Shown here one piece after another: positions 22,479 to 31,449 of a stretch of 64,000 bases of DNA. Numbering within the stretch: position 1 is the first letter of the stretch; each line of letters starts with the position of its first letter. The position numbers were made by a program, and so were the translations under genes. The notes under the pieces are model-generated. The model saw only the letters and a program-made list of their open reading frames with translations. It did not search any database and had not been told where the DNA came from. The stretch is from Pseudomonas sp. B21-056. Its GTDB lineage: Bacteria > Pseudomonadota > Gammaproteobacteria > Pseudomonadales > Pseudomonadaceae. The DNA lies in contig NZ_CP087203.1 in assembly GCF_026016325.1 (NCBI RefSeq), positions 992,001-1,056,000 of the forward strand, given 5' to 3'.

Positions 22479-23396
22479 ATGGTCGACAAACTGACGCATC
22501 TGAAACAGCTGGAGGCGGAAAGCATCCACATCATCCGCGAGGTGGCCGCCGAGTTCGACAACCCGGTGATGCTGTACTCCATCGGTAAAGACTCCGCCGT
22601 GATGCTGCACCTGGCACGCAAGGCGTTCTTCCCCGGCAAGCTGCCGTTTCCGGTGATGCACGTCGACACCCGCTGGAAATTCCAGGAAATGTACAAGTTC
22701 CGCGATCGCATGGTCGAGGAAATGGGCCTGGACCTGATCACTCACGTGAACCCGGACGGTGTGGCGCAAGGCATCAACCCCTTCACCCACGGCAGTGCCA
22801 AGCACACCGACATCATGAAGACCGAAGGCCTGAAGCAGGCCCTGGACAAGCATGGTTTCGATGCTGCGTTCGGCGGTGCCCGTCGCGATGAAGAGAAGTC
22901 CCGCGCCAAGGAGCGCGTGTATTCGTTCCGTGACAGCAAGCACCGCTGGGACCCGAAGAACCAGCGCCCGGAGCTGTGGAACGTCTACAACGGCAAGGTC
23001 AACAAGGGCGAGTCGATCCGGGTATTCCCGTTGTCGAACTGGACCGAACTGGACATCTGGCAGTACATCTACCTCGAAGGCATCCCGATCGTGCCGCTGT
23101 ACTTCGCCGCCGAGCGTGAAGTGATCGAGAAGAACGGCACGCTGATCATGATCGACGACGAGCGCATCCTCGAGCACCTGTCCGAGGAAGAGAAGGCCCG
23201 CATCGTCAAGAAGAAAGTGCGTTTCCGTACCCTTGGCTGCTACCCGTTGACGGGCGCGGTGGAGTCCGAGGCCGAGAGCCTGACGGACATCATTCAGGAA
23301 ATGCTCCTGACGCGAACTTCCGAGCGCCAGGGCCGGGTCATCGACCACGATGGCGCCGGCTCCATGGAAGACAAAAAACGTCAGGGTTATTTCTAA
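22479..23396 (+). CDS. cysD: Sulfate adenylyltransferase subunit 2
   Basis: 305 residues. The PP-loop [16 protein letters not shown] (Ser34-Ser39) binds ATP. With CysN it forms ATP sulfurylase, making adenylylsulfate from sulfate. The C-terminal block [18 protein letters not shown] is conserved. It lies 13 bases upstream of cysNC. Confidence 0.97.
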   Translation: MVDKLTHLKQLEAESIHIIREVAAEFDNPVMLYSIGKDSAVMLHLARKAFFPGKLPFPVMHVDTRWKFQEMYKFRDRMVEEMGLDLITHVNPDGVAQGINPFTHGSAKHTDIMKTEGLKQALDKHGFDAAFGGARRDEEKSRAKERVYSFRDSKHRWDPKNQRPELWNVYNGKVNKGESIRVFPLSNWTELDIWQYIYLEGIPIVPLYFAAEREVIEKNGTLIMIDDERILEHLSEEEKARIVKKKVRFRTLGCYPLTGAVESEAESLTDIIQEMLLTRTSERQGRVIDHDGAGSMEDKKRQGYF

Positions 23397-23409
23397 TTAG
23401 GGTCTAAGC

Positions 23410-25308
23410 ATGTCGCATCAATCTGATTTGATCAGCGAGGACATCCTCGCCTACCTGGGCCAGCACGAGCGCAAGGAGCTGTTGCGCTTTTTGACCTGCG
23501 GTAACGTCGACGACGGCAAGAGCACCCTGATCGGGCGCCTGCTGCACGACTCCAAGATGATCTACGAAGATCACCTGGAAGCCATCACCCGCGATTCGAA
23601 GAAAGTCGGCACCACCGGTGACGACATCGACCTGGCGTTGCTGGTCGACGGCCTGCAGGCCGAGCGCGAGCAGGGCATCACCATCGATGTCGCGTACCGC
23701 TATTTCTCCACCGCCAAGCGCAAGTTCATCATCGCCGACACCCCCGGCCATGAGCAGTACACCCGCAACATGGCCACCGGTGCTTCCACCTGTGACCTGG
23801 CGATCATCCTGGTGGACGCCCGCTACGGCGTGCAGACCCAGACCCGTCGCCACAGCTTCATTGCCTCGTTGCTGGGCATCAAGCACATCGTCGTGGCCAT
23901 CAACAAGATGGACCTCAAGGACTTCGACCAGGGCGTGTTCGAGTCGATCAAGGCCGACTACCTGAAGTTCGCCGAGGGCTTGAAGATGAAGCCTTCGAGC
24001 ATGCACTTCGTGCCGATGTCCGCCCTCAAGGGCGACAACGTGGTGAACAAGTCCGAGCGCTCGCCGTGGTACACCGGCCAGTCGCTGATGGAAATCCTCG
24101 AGACCGTGGAAGTGGCGGGCGATCGCAACTTCACCGACCTGCGCTTCCCGGTGCAGTACGTCAACCGTCCGAACCTGAACTTCCGCGGTTTCGCCGGCAC
24201 CCTCGCCAGCGGCATCGTGCACAAGGGCGACGAAGTGGTGGTGCTGCCGTCGGGCAAGAGCAGCCGCGTCAAATCCATCGTCACCTTCGAAGGTGAGCTG
24301 GAACAGGCCGGGCCAGGCCAGGCCGTGACGCTGACCATGGAAGACGAGATCGACATCTCCCGGGGCGACCTGTTGGTGCATGCCGACAACGTGCCGCCGG
24401 TCACCGACAGCTTCGAAGCGATGCTGGTGTGGATGGCCGAAGAGCCGATGCTGCCGGGCAAGAAATACGACATCAAACGTGCGACCAGCTACGTACCGGG
24501 TTCGATTGCCAGCATCGTCAACCGGGTCGACGTGAACACCCTCGAAGAGGGCCCGGCCAGTGCGTTGCAGCTCAACGAAATCGGCAAGGTGAAGATTGCC
24601 CTGGATGCGCCGATCGCCCTGGACGGTTACGAGAGCAACCGCACCACCGGCGCGTTCATCGTTATCGATCGCCTGACCAACGGCACCGTCGGCGCCGGCA
24701 TGATCGTCGCCCAGCCGCTGGCCCACGGCAGCAGCACGCACCACGGCAAGCTCGCCCATGTGTCGGTGGAAGAACGCACCCAGCGCTTCGGCCAGCAGCC
24801 GGCCACCGTCCTGTTCAGCGGCCTCTCGGGCGCTGGCAAGAGCACATTGGCCTACGCCGTGGAGCGCAAGCTGTTCGACATGGGCCGTGCGGTCTTCGTG
24901 CTCGACGGGCAGAACCTGCGCCATGACCTGAACAAGGGGCTGCCACAGGACCGTGCCGGGCGCACCGAGAATTGGCGCCGTGCGGCGCACGTTGCCCGTC
25001 AGTTCAACGAAGCCGGTCTGTTGACCCTGGCGGCATTCGTTGCGCCGAGCGCCGAAGGGCGTTTGCAGGCCAAGGACCTGATCGGCAAGGAGCGCCTGCT
25101 GACGGTCTACGTCCAGGCCTCGCCGACGGTGTGCGCCCAACGTGATCCGCAAGGGTTGTACGCCGCCGCCGGCGACAACATCCCGGGCGAATCCTTCCCG
25201 TATGACGTGCCGCTGGATGCCGACCTGGTGATCGACACCCAGTCGCTGACACTGGAAGAGAGCGTCAAGCAGGTGCTGGATCTGCTGCGCAGTCGCGGCG
25301 CGATCTAA
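23410..25308 (+). CDS. cysNC: Fused sulfate adenylyltransferase GTPase subunit / adenylylsulfate kinase
   Basis: 632 residues, two enzymes in one chain. The N-terminal CysN GTPase has P-loop GNVDDGKST (31-39), DTPGHEQY and NKMDL. The C-terminal APS kinase (about 465-632) has P-loop GLSGAGKST (471-479) and [13 protein letters not shown]. The fusion makes APS and then PAPS. This fusion is normal in Pseudomonas, where APS can also be reduced directly. The APS-kinase motif FVAPSAEGR deviates from the common F-SP-R-R form but also occurs in P. aeruginosa CysNC as I recall it. Confidence 0.95.
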   Translation: MSHQSDLISEDILAYLGQHERKELLRFLTCGNVDDGKSTLIGRLLHDSKMIYEDHLEAITRDSKKVGTTGDDIDLALLVDGLQAEREQGITIDVAYRYFSTAKRKFIIADTPGHEQYTRNMATGASTCDLAIILVDARYGVQTQTRRHSFIASLLGIKHIVVAINKMDLKDFDQGVFESIKADYLKFAEGLKMKPSSMHFVPMSALKGDNVVNKSERSPWYTGQSLMEILETVEVAGDRNFTDLRFPVQYVNRPNLNFRGFAGTLASGIVHKGDEVVVLPSGKSSRVKSIVTFEGELEQAGPGQAVTLTMEDEIDISRGDLLVHADNVPPVTDSFEAMLVWMAEEPMLPGKKYDIKRATSYVPGSIASIVNRVDVNTLEEGPASALQLNEIGKVKIALDAPIALDGYESNRTTGAFIVIDRLTNGTVGAGMIVAQPLAHGSSTHHGKLAHVSVEERTQRFGQQPATVLFSGLSGAGKSTLAYAVERKLFDMGRAVFVLDGQNLRHDLNKGLPQDRAGRTENWRRAAHVARQFNEAGLLTLAAFVAPSAEGRLQAKDLIGKERLLTVYVQASPTVCAQRDPQGLYAAAGDNIPGESFPYDVPLDADLVIDTQSLTLEESVKQVLDLLRSRGAI

Positions 25309-25324
25309 GCGCTTGCGGCAAATG

Positions 25325-25362
25325 AAAAGCCCGCCGATGAGTGATCATCGGCGGGCTTTTTC
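25325..25362 (+). terminator. Strong rho-independent terminator after cysNC
   Basis: A 13-base perfect stem AGCCCGCCGATGA/TCATCGGCGGGCT with loop GTGA, followed by TTTTTC and preceded by AAAA. It may serve both strands. Confidence 0.93.
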
Positions 25363-25378
25363 ATTGCCTGAATCCAAC

Positions 25379-25483
25379 TGTGGGAGCGAGCCTGCTCGCG
25401 ATGGCGGTGGGTCAGTCTCCATCTTTGCAAGCTAATGCACCGCCATCGTCGGATCGCCGCCCGGAGCAGGCTCGCTCCCACAA
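25379..25483. repeat. Family-B REP pair, degenerate
   Basis: GTGGGAGCGAGCCTGCTCGC at the left and GGAGCAGGCTCGCTCCCAC at the right. The right unit is interrupted: CCATCG is followed by TCGGATCGCCGCCC where other copies read CGAGCAGG directly. Confidence 0.85.
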
Positions 25484-25487
25484 GGGA

Positions 25488-26396
25488 TCAGCGGCGCGTT
25501 GGATACTCGCGGTGCATCTGCTCCAGCAGCGCATCCTTGTCCTGCCACAACTGGTTGATCCAGCCCTGGAACTCCAGGCGATAGGCGCCGTCCTGGTCGT
25601 AGTTCTTGCCGACGAACTGCGGCGGGATCGGCAGCTCCTGGAAATGCACCACCACTTCTGCAACCTTGCCGCAGAGCAAATCCCAATACCCCGGACGACC
25701 GCCTGGATAGTGGATGGTCACGTTGATGATCGATTCCAGTTGCTCGCCCATGGCATCCAGCACGAACGCGATGCCGCCGGCCTTGGGCTTGAGCAGGTAG
25801 CGAAACGGTGACTGCTGCTGGGCATGTTTGCCTTCGGTGAAGCGCGTGCCTTCGGCGAAATTGAAAATGCCCACCGGATTGTTGCGAAACTTCGCGCAGG
25901 TCTTGCGGGTGGTTTCCAGGTCCTTGCCTTTCTTTTCCGGGTGTTTCTCCAGATAGGCCTTGGAGTAGCGCTTCATGAACGGGAACCCCAGCGCCCACCA
26001 GGCCAGGCCGATCACCGGCACCCAGATCAGTTCCTGCTTGAGAAAGAACTTCAGCGGACGGATGCGCCGGTTCAGCACGTACTGCAACACCATGATGTCG
26101 ACCCAGCTCTGGTGGTTGCTGGTGATCAGGTACGAGTGCTGGTAGTCCAGGCCCTCCAGGCCGCTGAGGTGCCAGCGGGTGCGGCGCAGCAGGTTCATCC
26201 AGGCCTTGTTGTTGCTGATCCAGGCTTCATGGATATGGCTCATCAGCCAGTCGGTGAAGCGCTGGGCGGCGGGGAAGGGCAGCAAGAGCTTGAAGATCGC
26301 CACGATGAACAGTGGCGTGCAGCAGACAACAGTATTGAGCGCCAACAGCAGCGAGGCGATGACGCCTCGCAGCGGGGCAGGCAGGAAATCCAGCAT
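25488..26396 (-). CDS. PlsC-superfamily acyltransferase (YihG-like)
   Basis: 302 residues with N-terminal membrane segments (about 8-40). The catalytic HX4D is NHQSWVD (His95-Asp100) and the substrate motif is FAEGTRF. The relaxed HX4D form and length match the YihG-type lysophospholipid acyltransferases that diversify membrane acyl chains, rather than the essential PlsC. Its ATG follows the pta stop with no gap (TAAATG), so it is coupled to pta. The exact acyl acceptor is unknown. Confidence 0.85.
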   Translation of the reverse strand: MLDFLPAPLRGVIASLLLALNTVVCCTPLFIVAIFKLLLPFPAAQRFTDWLMSHIHEAWISNNKAWMNLLRRTRWHLSGLEGLDYQHSYLITSNHQSWVDIMVLQYVLNRRIRPLKFFLKQELIWVPVIGLAWWALGFPFMKRYSKAYLEKHPEKKGKDLETTRKTCAKFRNNPVGIFNFAEGTRFTEGKHAQQQSPFRYLLKPKAGGIAFVLDAMGEQLESIINVTIHYPGGRPGYWDLLCGKVAEVVVHFQELPIPPQFVGKNYDQDGAYRLEFQGWINQLWQDKDALLEQMHREYPTRR

Positions 26397-28496
26397 TTAA
26401 ATGTCCATGGGTCGGTTGGCGGCTTGGATCGCAGTAAGGGCGATGGTGTACACGATGTCATCGACCTGGGCGCCGCGAGGCAAGTCGTTCACCGGTTTGC
26501 GCAGGCCCTGGAGCATCGGCCCGAGGCTGACGCAATCGGCACTGCGCTGGACGGCCTTGTGGGTGGTGTTACCGGTGTTCAGGTCCGGGAAGATGAACAC
26601 CGTCGCCCGACCGGCCACCTGACTGTTGGGCGCCAGTTGTCGCGCCACGGTTTCGTTGGCGGCGGCGTCGTACTGCAGCGGGCCGTCGATCAGCAAGCCA
26701 TGCTGCGCCTCGTGGGCCAACAGGGTGGCTTCGCGGACTTTCTCCACGTCTTCGCCACTGGCCGATTCGCCGCTGGAATAGCTGAGCATCGCCACCCGTG
26801 GCGTAATGCCGAACGCAGCGGCCGAGTCGGCGCTTTGCAGGGCGATCTCCGCCAGCTCCGCAGCGCTGGGGTGCGGGTTCATCACGCAGTCGCCGTAGAC
26901 CAGCACTTCTTCGGGGAACAGCATGAAGAACACCGAGGACACCAGGGAGCAGCCCGGAGCGGTCTTGATCAATTGCAAGGCCGGGCGGATGGTGTTGGCG
27001 GTGGAGTGGATGACGCCGGAGACCAGCCCATCCACTTCATCCAGCGCCAGCATCATGGTGCCGATCACCACGGTGTCTTCCAGTTGCTGCTCGGCCATCG
27101 GCGCGTTCAGGCTTTTGCTTTTGCGCAGCCGCACCATCGGCTCGACGTAACGCTCGCGGATCGAATCCGGGTCGAGAATCTCCAACCCCGGCGGCAGTTC
27201 GATGCCCTGGGCGCGGGCCACTGCTTCGACGTCGGCCGGTTTGGCCAGCAACACGCAGCGGGCGATGCCACGGGCCTGGCAAATGGCGGCGGCCTGGACG
27301 GTCAGCGGTTCGCTGCCTTCCGGCAACACAACGCGCTTGTTGGCGGCTTGGGCGCGCTGGATCAACTGATAGCGGAACACCGCCGGCGACAGGCGCATCT
27401 CCCGCGGCGTGCCGCAGCGCTGGTGCAGCCACTGGGCGTCGAGGTGGCTGGCGACGAAATCGGTGATGATCTCCGCGCGTTCGCGGTCGTCGATCGGGAT
27501 TTCCTTGTTCAGGCCGTTGAGCAGGTTGGCGGTGTCATAGGAGCCCGTGCTCACCGACAGCACCGGCAGGCCCGCCTGCAGGGCGCCTCGGCACAGCTCC
27601 ATGATGCGTGGGTCGGGCAGGGTATCGCTGGTCAGCAGCAGGCCGGCCAGCGGCACGCCGTTGATGGCGGCCAGGCTCACCGCGAGGATGATGTCGTCGC
27701 GATCGCCGGGGGTCACCACCAGCACGCCGGGCTTGAGCAGTTCCACGGTGTTGCGCATGGTGCGGGCGCAAATGATGATGTTGCTCATGCGCCGGCTTTC
27801 GTAATCACCGGCGTTGAGCACCTGGGCGCCCATCAGGTCGGCCACGTCGCGGGTGCGCGGGGCGTTGAGTTCGGGACGGAATGGAATGCAGCCCAGCAGG
27901 CGGAAGTCACCGCTGCGCAGCAAGGGCGAGTGCTCCTTGAGCCGGGCCGAAAACGCCTCCATGCTTTCGTCAGTGCGGACCTTGTTCAGGATCACGCCGA
28001 GAACCTTCGGATCTTTCGGCCCGCCGAACAGTTGCGCCTGCAACTCCACACGCCCGGAAAGTTCGGTCAGCACTTCGTTTTCCGGCGCCGACACCAGGAT
28101 CACCTCGGCATCCAGGCTCTTGGCCAGGTGCAAGTTGACCCGTGCGGCGTAACTGGCGTTGCGGGTCGGGACCATGCCTTCGACTACCAGGACGTCCTTG
28201 CCGATGGCCGCCTGCTGGTAAAGGGTGATGATTTCTTCCAGCAACTCATCGAGCTGGCCGTCGCCGAGCATGCGCTCGACATGAGCCAGGCCCAGCGGCT
28301 GTGGTGGCTTGAGGCCGTGGGTGCGAGCCACCAGTTCGGTGGAACGTTCCGGGCCGGTGTCGCCGGGATGCGGCTGGGCGATGGGTTTGAAAAAACCGAC
28401 CTTCAGCCCGGCCCGTTCAAGGGTGCGCACCAGCCCGAGGCTGATGGAGGTCAGGCCCACACCAAAATCGGTGGGCGCGATAAAAAAAGTTTGCAT
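26397..28496 (-). CDS. pta: Phosphate acetyltransferase, long form
   Basis: 699 residues: an N-terminal dethiobiotin-synthetase-like P-loop domain and DRTGG domain (about 1-370) plus the catalytic PTA domain (about 380-699; VLPEGSEPLTVQAAA, YGDCVMNPHPSAAELAEIA). It interconverts acetyl-CoA and acetyl phosphate. In P. aeruginosa ackA lies next to pta; here no acetate kinase gene is adjacent and the coupled neighbour is an acyltransferase. Confidence 0.95.
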   Translation of the reverse strand: MQTFFIAPTDFGVGLTSISLGLVRTLERAGLKVGFFKPIAQPHPGDTGPERSTELVARTHGLKPPQPLGLAHVERMLGDGQLDELLEEIITLYQQAAIGKDVLVVEGMVPTRNASYAARVNLHLAKSLDAEVILVSAPENEVLTELSGRVELQAQLFGGPKDPKVLGVILNKVRTDESMEAFSARLKEHSPLLRSGDFRLLGCIPFRPELNAPRTRDVADLMGAQVLNAGDYESRRMSNIIICARTMRNTVELLKPGVLVVTPGDRDDIILAVSLAAINGVPLAGLLLTSDTLPDPRIMELCRGALQAGLPVLSVSTGSYDTANLLNGLNKEIPIDDRERAEIITDFVASHLDAQWLHQRCGTPREMRLSPAVFRYQLIQRAQAANKRVVLPEGSEPLTVQAAAICQARGIARCVLLAKPADVEAVARAQGIELPPGLEILDPDSIRERYVEPMVRLRKSKSLNAPMAEQQLEDTVVIGTMMLALDEVDGLVSGVIHSTANTIRPALQLIKTAPGCSLVSSVFFMLFPEEVLVYGDCVMNPHPSAAELAEIALQSADSAAAFGITPRVAMLSYSSGESASGEDVEKVREATLLAHEAQHGLLIDGPLQYDAAANETVARQLAPNSQVAGRATVFIFPDLNTGNTTHKAVQRSADCVSLGPMLQGLRKPVNDLPRGAQVDDIVYTIALTAIQAANRPMDI

Positions 28497-28556
28497 GCGG
28501 ATTCTCTAAGGGAGCATGGCAAAGGCGAGGCCCATGTATAGCCGTCTACCGTCAAT

Positions 28557-28865
28557 TCAGTCACCAAGATTATCGCTAACCGGCGCCTGAGCACACCAGC
28601 CGCAATCAAAGGGCTGGCCTATTTTTTCAATACGTTGCGTGGGATCCAGCACCCACGCCCGGGATTGCCAGGGGGGCTGGTGGCGCAGGTGCTGGGTATG
28701 CCCACAGGACAGCTCGGCCACCCAGTGGCCGTCCTCATCCTGGTGGAAACCGGTGACCGTCGGTCTGGGCGCGCAAGCCCGTTTGTCAGGGTTCCGTTCG
28801 CTTTCGGGCAAATCCTTGTTTAGACTTGTCCGTTCTTCATTCTTATGCAAAAGGTCTCGCCCCAT
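28557..28865 (-). CDS. DUF3565 protein, possible metal-binding
   Basis: About 102 residues if begun at 28865. The core TGFHQDEDGHWVAELSCGHTQH..RHQPPW with a C-terminal CGWC is the DUF3565 family; the Cys and His spacing suggests zinc or another metal. Function unknown. The start is uncertain: the ATG at 28865 shares the bases CATG with the slyD start on the other strand, so this gene would contain the slyD promoter. A downstream non-ATG start is possible, but none has a good ribosome binding site. Confidence 0.65.
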   Translation of the reverse strand: MGRDLLHKNEERTSLNKDLPESERNPDKRACAPRPTVTGFHQDEDGHWVAELSCGHTQHLRHQPPWQSRAWVLDPTQRIEKIGQPFDCGWCAQAPVSDNLGD

Positions 28866-29349
28866 GCTGATCGCCGCCAATAAGGCTGTCTCCATCGACT
28901 ATACCCTGACCAACGACGCTGGTGAGGTCATCGACAGCTCTGCCGGCGGCGCTCCGCTGGTCTACCTGCATGGCGCAGGCAACATCATCCAGGGCCTGGA
29001 AAAAGCCCTGGAAGGCAAAACCACCGGTGACGAGCTGAACGTGACCGTTGAACCGGAAGACGCCTACGGCGAGTACTCTGCCGAACTGGTCAGCACCCTG
29101 AGCCGCAGCATGTTCGAAGGCGTGGACGAGCTGGAAGTGGGCATGCAGTTCCACGCGTCGGCGCCGGATGGCCAGATGCAGATCGTCACCATCCGCGACC
29201 TGGACGGCGATGACGTCACCGTCGACGGCAACCACCCGTTGGCCGGCCAGCGCCTTAACTTCCAGGTCAAGATTGTCGACATCCGCGACGCCAGCCAGGA
29301 AGAAGTTGCCCATGGTCACGTCCATGGTGAAGGTGGTCATCACCACTGA
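28864..29349 (+). CDS. slyD: SlyD-type FKBP peptidyl-prolyl isomerase / metallochaperone
   Basis: 161 residues. FKBP core interrupted by an insert-in-flap chaperone domain (EPEDAYGEYSAELVSTLSRSMF...). The tail HGHVHGEGGHHH can bind nickel, copper or zinc. The shorter tail, compared with E. coli SlyD, is usual in Pseudomonas. Start ATG 28864 from homology (MLIAANKAVSIDYTL). A terminator follows at 29377. Confidence 0.92.
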   Translation: MLIAANKAVSIDYTLTNDAGEVIDSSAGGAPLVYLHGAGNIIQGLEKALEGKTTGDELNVTVEPEDAYGEYSAELVSTLSRSMFEGVDELEVGMQFHASAPDGQMQIVTIRDLDGDDVTVDGNHPLAGQRLNFQVKIVDIRDASQEEVAHGHVHGEGGHHH

Positions 29350-29376
29350 TTTTCTGCGCTACGCTGAAGTGAACCG

Positions 29377-29402
29377 GAAAGGCGCCATGGGCGCCTTTTT
29401 TG
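29377..29402 (+). terminator. Rho-independent terminator after slyD
   Basis: AAAGGCGCC, loop ATG, GGCGCC and six T: a compact stem ending 28-53 bases after the slyD stop. The A run gives it possible bidirectional action. Confidence 0.88.
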
Positions 29403-29442
29403 GTCACGGCTGTTTCGAAGATCCGCAAACCTGGAGTTCGTC

Positions 29443-29925
29443 ATGAGTGCTTTTCACGACCTTAAACTGAAAGCCCTGGATGGTCAGGAGCTTCCTCTGG
29501 CGCCGTTCAAGGGGCAAGTCGTGCTGGTGGTCAACGTCGCCTCCAAATGTGGCCTGACGCCTCAGTACGCTGCGCTGGAAAATCTCTATCAGCAGTACAA
29601 GTCCAGGGGCTTCAGCATCCTGGGCCTGCCTTGCAATCAGTTTGCCGGGCAAGAGCCGGGCACCGAGCAGGACATCCAGGCGTTCTGCAGCAACAACTAT
29701 GGCGTAACGTTTCCGCTGTCCAGCAAGCTGGAAGTAAACGGCCATGACCGCCATCAGCTCTACCGCCTGCTGGCGGGCGAGGGGGCCGAGTTCCCTGGGG
29801 ACATCACCTGGAACTTCGAGAAATTCCTGCTCGGCAAGGACGGCCGGGTGCTGGCGCGTTTCTCGCCGCGGACAGCGCCGGATGATCCGGCCGTGATCCA
29901 GGCGATTGAGAAAGCGCTGGGCTGA
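29443..29925 (+). CDS. Glutathione peroxidase family protein
   Basis: 160 residues, thioredoxin fold. The peroxidatic cysteine is Cys36 in NVASKCGLTPQY; Cys64 (LPCNQF) and Cys82 (AFCSNN) are candidates for resolving residues, so the enzyme may use thioredoxin rather than glutathione, as many bacterial Gpx do. The WNFEKFL motif carries the tetrad Trp and Asn. It follows slyD in P. aeruginosa too. Confidence 0.93.
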   Translation: MSAFHDLKLKALDGQELPLAPFKGQVVLVVNVASKCGLTPQYAALENLYQQYKSRGFSILGLPCNQFAGQEPGTEQDIQAFCSNNYGVTFPLSSKLEVNGHDRHQLYRLLAGEGAEFPGDITWNFEKFLLGKDGRVLARFSPRTAPDDPAVIQAIEKALG

Positions 29926-29935
29926 GCCTTCCCAT

Positions 29936-30068
29936 TGTGGCGAGGGGATTTATCCCCGCTGGGTTGCACAGCAACCCCAAGAGCAAGCAACCTGATCAGA
30001 CAGACATTCCGAGGTGTCAGATTCTAGGGCTGCTTCGCAACCCAGCGGGGATAAATCCCCTCGCCACA
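29936..30068. repeat. Family-A palindrome, long form
   Basis: The outer arms TGTGGCGAGGGGATTTATCC and their complement are separated by an inner segment containing GGGTTGCACAGCAACCC and GGGCTGCTTCGCAACCC. Downstream of the glutathione peroxidase gene. Confidence 0.9.
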
Positions 30069-30209
30069 GGTTTAGCCAACTTCTCAGCTGGATGAGCCCC
30101 GTTCCCTTTTGATCCTTAATCACTCCAATCAATAGTGCTACCCAGCCCCGCCCACGGCACATATTATCCTCGTCATATCCGACCTGCGACCCTGTCCGTG
30201 GAGTGCCCC

Positions 30210-31313
30210 ATGCCTGTAAAAGCCCTGTTCAAACCCTTCCAACTCGGCGCGTTCGAGCTGTCGACCCGGGTGGTGATGGCGCCGATGACCCGTTCCTTTT
30301 CGCCGGGCGGTGTGCCGAATGCCAAGGTCATCGAATATTACCGTCGTCGCGCAGCGGCCGGGGTTGGCCTGATCGTCACCGAAGGCACGACGGTCGGGCA
30401 CAAGGCTTCCAACGGGTATCCGAACGTGCCGCACTTCTACGGTGATGCCGCGTTGGCCGGCTGGAAGCAGGTGGTCGATGCGGTGCACGCCGAAGGTGGC
30501 AAGATCGTTCCGCAGTTGTGGCATGTGGGCAGCGTGCGCCGCGCCGGGACCGAGCCGGATGCCAGCGTGCCGGGCTATGGTCCGACCGAAAAACTCAAGG
30601 ACGGCCAGGTGGTGGTCCATGGCATGACCCAGGCAGACATCGATGAAGTCATCGCAGCCTTTGCCCAGGCGGCAAAAGATGCCAAAGACATTGGCATGGA
30701 CGGCGTCGAAATCCATGGCGCCCATGGCTATCTGATTGACCAGTTCTTCTGGGAAGGCAGCAACCAGCGCACCGACGGCTACGGTGGCAGCCTGGCCAAC
30801 CGTTCGCGCTTCGCCATCGAGTTGATCCGCGCCGTGCGTGCAGCCGTGGGCGAAGGATTCCCGATCATCTTCCGGTTCTCCCAGTGGAAACAGCAGGATT
30901 ACACCGCGCGCCTGGTGCAGACCCCTGAAGCCCTGGGCGAATTCCTCAAGCCACTGTCCGAGGCTGGCGTGGATATTTTCCACTGCTCGACACGTCGCTT
31001 CTGGGAGCCGGAGTTCGACGGCTCCGAGCTGAACCTAGCCGGCTGGACCCGCAAGCTGACCGGCAAGCCGACCATTACCGTCGGCAGCGTCGGCCTGGAT
31101 GGCGAGTTCCTGCAGTTCATGGTCAATACCGACAAGGTCGCGCAGCCGGCCAGCCTGGAGAAGCTCCTGGAGCGCCTGAACAATGATGAATTCGACCTGG
31201 TGGCGGTAGGGCGTGCGCTGCTGGTGGATCCGGACTGGGCGCAGAAAGTGCGTGAAGGTCGGGAGCAGGAGATTCTGCCGTTCAGCCGCGAGGCGTTGAT
31301 GACGCTGGTTTAA
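30210..31313 (+). CDS. Old Yellow Enzyme family NADH:flavin oxidoreductase
   Basis: 367 residues, FMN-binding TIM barrel. The block HGAHGYLIDQFFWEGSNQRTD followed by GYGGSLANR is the OYE signature; substrate-binding region LWHVGSV replaces the usual HxxH/N pair in part. Such enzymes reduce alkenes conjugated to electron-withdrawing groups (N-ethylmaleimide, nitroesters). ATG 30210 has GTGGAG upstream and matches homologues (MPVKALFKPFQLG). Substrate not known. Confidence 0.88.
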   Translation: MPVKALFKPFQLGAFELSTRVVMAPMTRSFSPGGVPNAKVIEYYRRRAAAGVGLIVTEGTTVGHKASNGYPNVPHFYGDAALAGWKQVVDAVHAEGGKIVPQLWHVGSVRRAGTEPDASVPGYGPTEKLKDGQVVVHGMTQADIDEVIAAFAQAAKDAKDIGMDGVEIHGAHGYLIDQFFWEGSNQRTDGYGGSLANRSRFAIELIRAVRAAVGEGFPIIFRFSQWKQQDYTARLVQTPEALGEFLKPLSEAGVDIFHCSTRRFWEPEFDGSELNLAGWTRKLTGKPTITVGSVGLDGEFLQFMVNTDKVAQPASLEKLLERLNNDEFDLVAVGRALLVDPDWAQKVREGREQEILPFSREALMTLV

Positions 31314-31330
31314 GTCGCCTGTACCGACGC

Positions 31331-31430
31331 CATCGCGAGCAGGCTCGCTCCCACATTCGATCCTCTGCGAACGCCAATACCGCGCTCGACCGAGATCCCC
31401 TGTGGGAGCGAGCCTGTTCGCGATAGCGAT
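31331..31430. repeat. Two family-B REP units
   Basis: CATCGCGAGCAGGCTCGCTC at the left and CCTGTGGGAGCGAGCCTGTT at the right, in the reverse arrangement from most pairs (tail-to-tail), with about 45 bases between. Between the converging OYE and glycosyltransferase genes. Confidence 0.88.
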
Positions 31431-31449
31431 CTGCATATCGCCGAAAAAC

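Noticed and set aside
25824..28541. Very long open frame antisense to pta and the acyltransferase
   Set aside because: A GC-rich third-position artefact: the opposite strand encodes a full-length Pta with all motifs and coupling, while the antisense product has no recognisable domain and is rich in Gln, His and Gly.
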